From Chalciporus piperatus (taxonomy: Eukaryota; Basidiomycota; Agaricomycetes; Boletales; Boletaceae): a stretch of 19,442 bases of DNA. Positions 16,764 through 19,442 of the stretch are shown here, one piece after another. Under the pieces are notes generated by a model. The model was not told the DNA's origin, searched no databases, and was given only the letters and a program-made list of their open reading frames with translations. Position 1 is the first letter of the stretch. Each line of letters begins with the position of its first letter. The stretch spans positions 1 through 19,442 of the forward strand of contig JBBPTG010000368.1 in assembly GCA_038093975.1 (NCBI GenBank), given 5' to 3'. Made by a program: the position numbers and the translations under genes.

Positions 16764-19442
16764 TCAACTGGTGTAGAACACCAAACCGAGTTGAGAGCGG
16801 AACTTCTCGAACTTGACATGTCCGAGGTTCTTTGTCAACATATCCGCGGGATTGTCAGTTCCGGGGATGTAAAATAGTTCTACTTCTTTCCACGTCATTA
16901 CGGCGTCATGTATGAAGAAGTACCGTAGTGGAATGTGTTTATTACGCTTCTCGGTAACGGGATTTTCACCCATGAATAGTGATCCTTGGTTGTCACCACA
17001 GACCGGTATAGCTTTTAGCTTATAACCTAGTTCTGAGAACATGTGGTGTATCCAGGATACTTGTCGTGTGCAATCGCTCAATGCCATGTACTCAGCCTCT
17101 GTAGAGTTGAGGGCGGTAGAGCTCTGCAAGTGCGAATTCCAAAGGAAAGCACCATCCGCAAGTTTCAGGAAAAATCCTGTCTGCGAGTGTCTAGTGACGG
17201 GGTCTTGGCCCCAATCAGAGTCGGTACAGGCATAAATGCCGTTGCCAGATGCACCATTAAAGGTAAGGGAGTATTGTCGAGTACCGACAAGGTATCGACA
17301 TATGTACATAGCCCTATCCAAGTGCTCCTTAGTAGGATTGGCGGATTGCCTTGCCAGTTGGGTAACTGCGTAGGCGATGTCTGGGCGTGTGCCTAACATC
17401 AGGTATAGTAACGAGCCTATCACCGTTTGAAAGCGCGTCCGCAATTCGAAATTAACGGGGGCAACGTTCTTCTCTGGGTAATAACCCTGAGGAAGTGGAG
17501 TGGGTGCGGCTTTAGCATTCGTCATGCCGAAGCGTTCAAGCACCTTGTCGAGGTATTTGCACTGATCAATGTGCAGCTTTCTGCCTTCTCGACGGAGATT
17601 CATCCCAAGGAACTCTTTAGGTTCCCCGAGGTCTCGACATTCCCATGTCTTCATGAATGTGGCCTTTAGCTTGTCTACGACAGCTTTGTTAGGTCCACAG
17701 AAGAGGGCATCATCAACGTAGACAATCACAATGACGATATCATTTCCATTGCGGTATATGAACAGGCCGGCGTCAGTTTTGAGCCTTGTGAAGCCAAGTT
17801 CAGCCATAGACTTATCTAACGTGCGCCACCAGGATAATCCTGCTTGTTTAAGACCGTATATAGCACGTAGTAGTCTTAGGACTTTGCCTTTTTGTTCGGG
17901 TGGCGTAAAACCCTCAGGAAACTCCATGTAGAGTTCCTCTTCCAGTTTGCCATATAGATAGGCAGATCGTACGTCGAGACCGGTGATGTACCAGTTCTCA
18001 AGTGTAGAAAGGGCGAGCATACACCGCACCGTTTCGTATCGTACGACTGGGGAGAAGATCTGATCGTAGTCTACGCCTTCAACCTGTGAGAAGCCTTTGG
18101 CTACTAGGCGAGCGCGTTTACGACCGTCAGACTTGACGTCGAATACCCAGTGATTTTTAATGATCTTACGATCAGCTGGTCGATCTACAATCTCGTAAAC
18201 CTTGCGATCTTTGAGCATCTGAAGCTCTGTTTCGCAGGCTTGTCGCCAGAGTTTTTGTTCCTCGGCAGGAAGTTTGAGTATATCACGGAATTTCCATTCG
18301 CGATAGTTGGGATTACTCATTTCATCCGGATTATAAGCACGAGAGCAAAGATAGTTAATCAATGCCTCTCCCCCTTCCCTGGTTATGCGTTCGACCTCGT
18401 CTTCCGAAGGATTAGGGTCGGGCATGGAACCTGGGATCGGTTGTTCACGCTGCGGTTCTCGTGATGGTTCACCGTGTCCAATAAGTCTCTCCCAGCGAGA
18501 TCTCTTCTCAATGTCCTTAATTTGTTGTAAAGGATGACGATCTTCGCCATAGACGTTCCCAGGACGAGTAGGGGGTCGGCGTTCACGTTGAGATCAGCAA
18601 GGTGGAGCGGGAGGTGGTCCAGCTGGTGGACGAGCAGATGGCGGTGTGACTGGAGGTGCAGGTGTAGGTGCAGGTGGGGTTTCCGGGCGTGCTGGTGCTG
18701 GCTGTGGATCAGGAGCGGGTCTAACCGCATCAGACTGATCGTCAGAGGAGTCAGAGTCCGAAGACTCGCTTTCATCATCGGTGTGTCGATGTGTTTCAGT
18801 GGGTGGGTGACTTACGGGCCTGTGAGGGCGTGCACCGGAACACTTAGGAAACAGATGCTCATCAAAGATGGCATGTGCCGACGTGTGCATGGAGTTGTTG
18901 GGGCGCATAAAAATGTAGTTGCGCTCACTACCAGGGGCAACACCGAGATAAACCATTAATTGGGACTTAGGTTGTAGTTTCCCTTTCCTTGTTTCATCGG
19001 GAAGATGCACGTATGCACCACATCTGAATACTCTTAGGTGGGAGACGGAGGATTGTTCCCCTGTAAGTTTCTCCATAGGAGTCTTCCAGTTCAACCTAGC
19101 CATTGGTGTACGATTGTACACGTGGGATGCATGCGTAACCGCGAATTCCCAGTAAGAATCGGGTAGGCAAGCGTGTAAACGCATCGCCTGTGCTTTGTCC
19201 ATTAGTGTGCGGATTAAGTGTTCCGCACGCCCGTTCTGCTGATGTGCGTATGGGGCGGACTGTTGAATACGTATGCCTTCATCGCGCATGTATTCCGTGA
19301 ATGCCTTGGAGGTGTATTCGCCTCCGGCATCGGATTTCCAAGCCTTTACTTTGGCGTTGTACTGCGTGCGGACGAAAGCAATAAATTGTTTGACCATTTT
19401 AAGGGTCTGGTCCTTGGTGCGGATAAGGGCGAGCCAGGACAT
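16764..19442 (-). pseudogene. copia polyprotein (integrase, reverse transcriptase, RNase H) with one in-frame TGA
   Basis: A single minus-strand frame runs from the right edge to the stop at 16764-16766, broken only by a TGA at 18594-18596. Before that stop: integrase core (SDAGGEY, NGRAE), RLNWKTP, GKLQPKSQLMVYLGV, then an acidic and proline-rich linker. After it: RPGNVYGE, reverse transcriptase (HWVFDVK, ARLVAKGFSQ, YGLKQAG, YVDD at 17720-17709) and RNase H (TDSDWG, STEAEYMAL, CGDNQGS), about 553 residues from the first ATG at 18425. The frame is identical on both sides of the TGA and the linker aligns with that of the left element, so this is one polyprotein with a nonsense mutation, not two genes. 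The catalytic motifs after the stop are more canonical than in the left copy (FLGM, SDWG), suggesting a younger insertion. Confidence 0.9.
18594..18596 (-). other. in-frame TGA in the integrase-RT linker
   Basis: The minus strand reads PPAPPC, stop, SQRERRPPTRPGNVYGE. The left element has an Arg-rich run in the same place (TSRRERPQRDRK) with no stop. The TGA is thus a change in this copy, compatible with CGA to TGA. Confidence 0.8.

Larger units (their letters stand above)
16509..19442 (-). mobile_element. Ty1/copia retrotransposon nested in an older copia copy (right-truncated by window)
   Basis: Runs leftward: integrase (entering at the right edge), linker, reverse transcriptase, RNase H, polypurine tract, 3' LTR. 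It sits inside the integrase gene of a plus-strand relative. The protein sequences of guest and host are closely similar around RLNWKTP and GKLQPKSQLMVYLGV, so this is insertion of a family member into its own kind. The 5' part and second LTR are outside the window. Confidence 0.9.

Noticed and set aside
18383..18778. 131-residue minus-strand open frame rich in His and Leu
   Set aside because: It is a shifted reading of the proline-rich copia linker; the true frame continues on both sides of the TGA at 18594-18596.

Overview
The window looks like a transposon-rich stretch of a filamentous basidiomycete genome, most likely an agaricomycete (mushroom-forming) fungus. The pointers are many 46-71 bp introns with GTRNGT donors, a KDZ-type transposase joined to a Ulp1-like C48 peptidase (a combination I know from Agaricomycetes), and Ty1/copia polyproteins of fungal type. 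I see no tRNA, rRNA or CRISPR array, and no gene that is clearly core metabolism.

Layout, left to right. (1) 1-2317: the 3' end of a plus-strand copia retrotransposon: reverse transcriptase and RNase H, polypurine tract, and a 140-bp LTR that begins TGTTG and ends CAACA. (2) 2318-8692: a multi-exon KDZ transposase-Ulp1 gene that lost its 5' end at the copia LTR, carries an in-frame TGA at 3863-3865, and is split by a TIR element. (3) 5395-7627: that 2.2-kb non-autonomous, hAT-like element. It has 23-bp terminal inverted repeats, 10-bp subterminal repeats, nine degenerate copies of a ~140-bp unit resembling a minus-strand exon/intron array, and a near-perfect 54-bp hairpin. (4) 8977-10086: a four-exon gene for a ~312-aa protein with two RNase H1 N-terminal-like modules and no RNase H catalytic domain. 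(5) 10389-14844: a ~12-exon gene for a large protein of unknown function (~1,290 aa) with nuclear localisation-like and disordered segments. (6) 15108-16508: a 5'-truncated plus-strand copia fragment (protease and integrase) cut off inside its coding sequence. (7) 16509-19442: a minus-strand copia element nested in fragment 6. It shows its 3' LTR, reverse transcriptase/RNase H and most of integrase, with one in-frame TGA, and runs off the right edge.

The KDZ-Ulp1 gene and genes 4 and 5 lie head-to-tail on the plus strand with ~300-bp gaps. This is compatible with one large KDZ element carrying accessory genes, but no element termini are visible to prove it. The order of events can be read partly from the sequence: the hAT-like element entered an already spliced-type KDZ-Ulp1 gene, a copia element landed at the KDZ 5' end, and another copia copy landed inside an older relative. 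All exon boundaries were placed by eye from splice signals, phase and protein family pattern.
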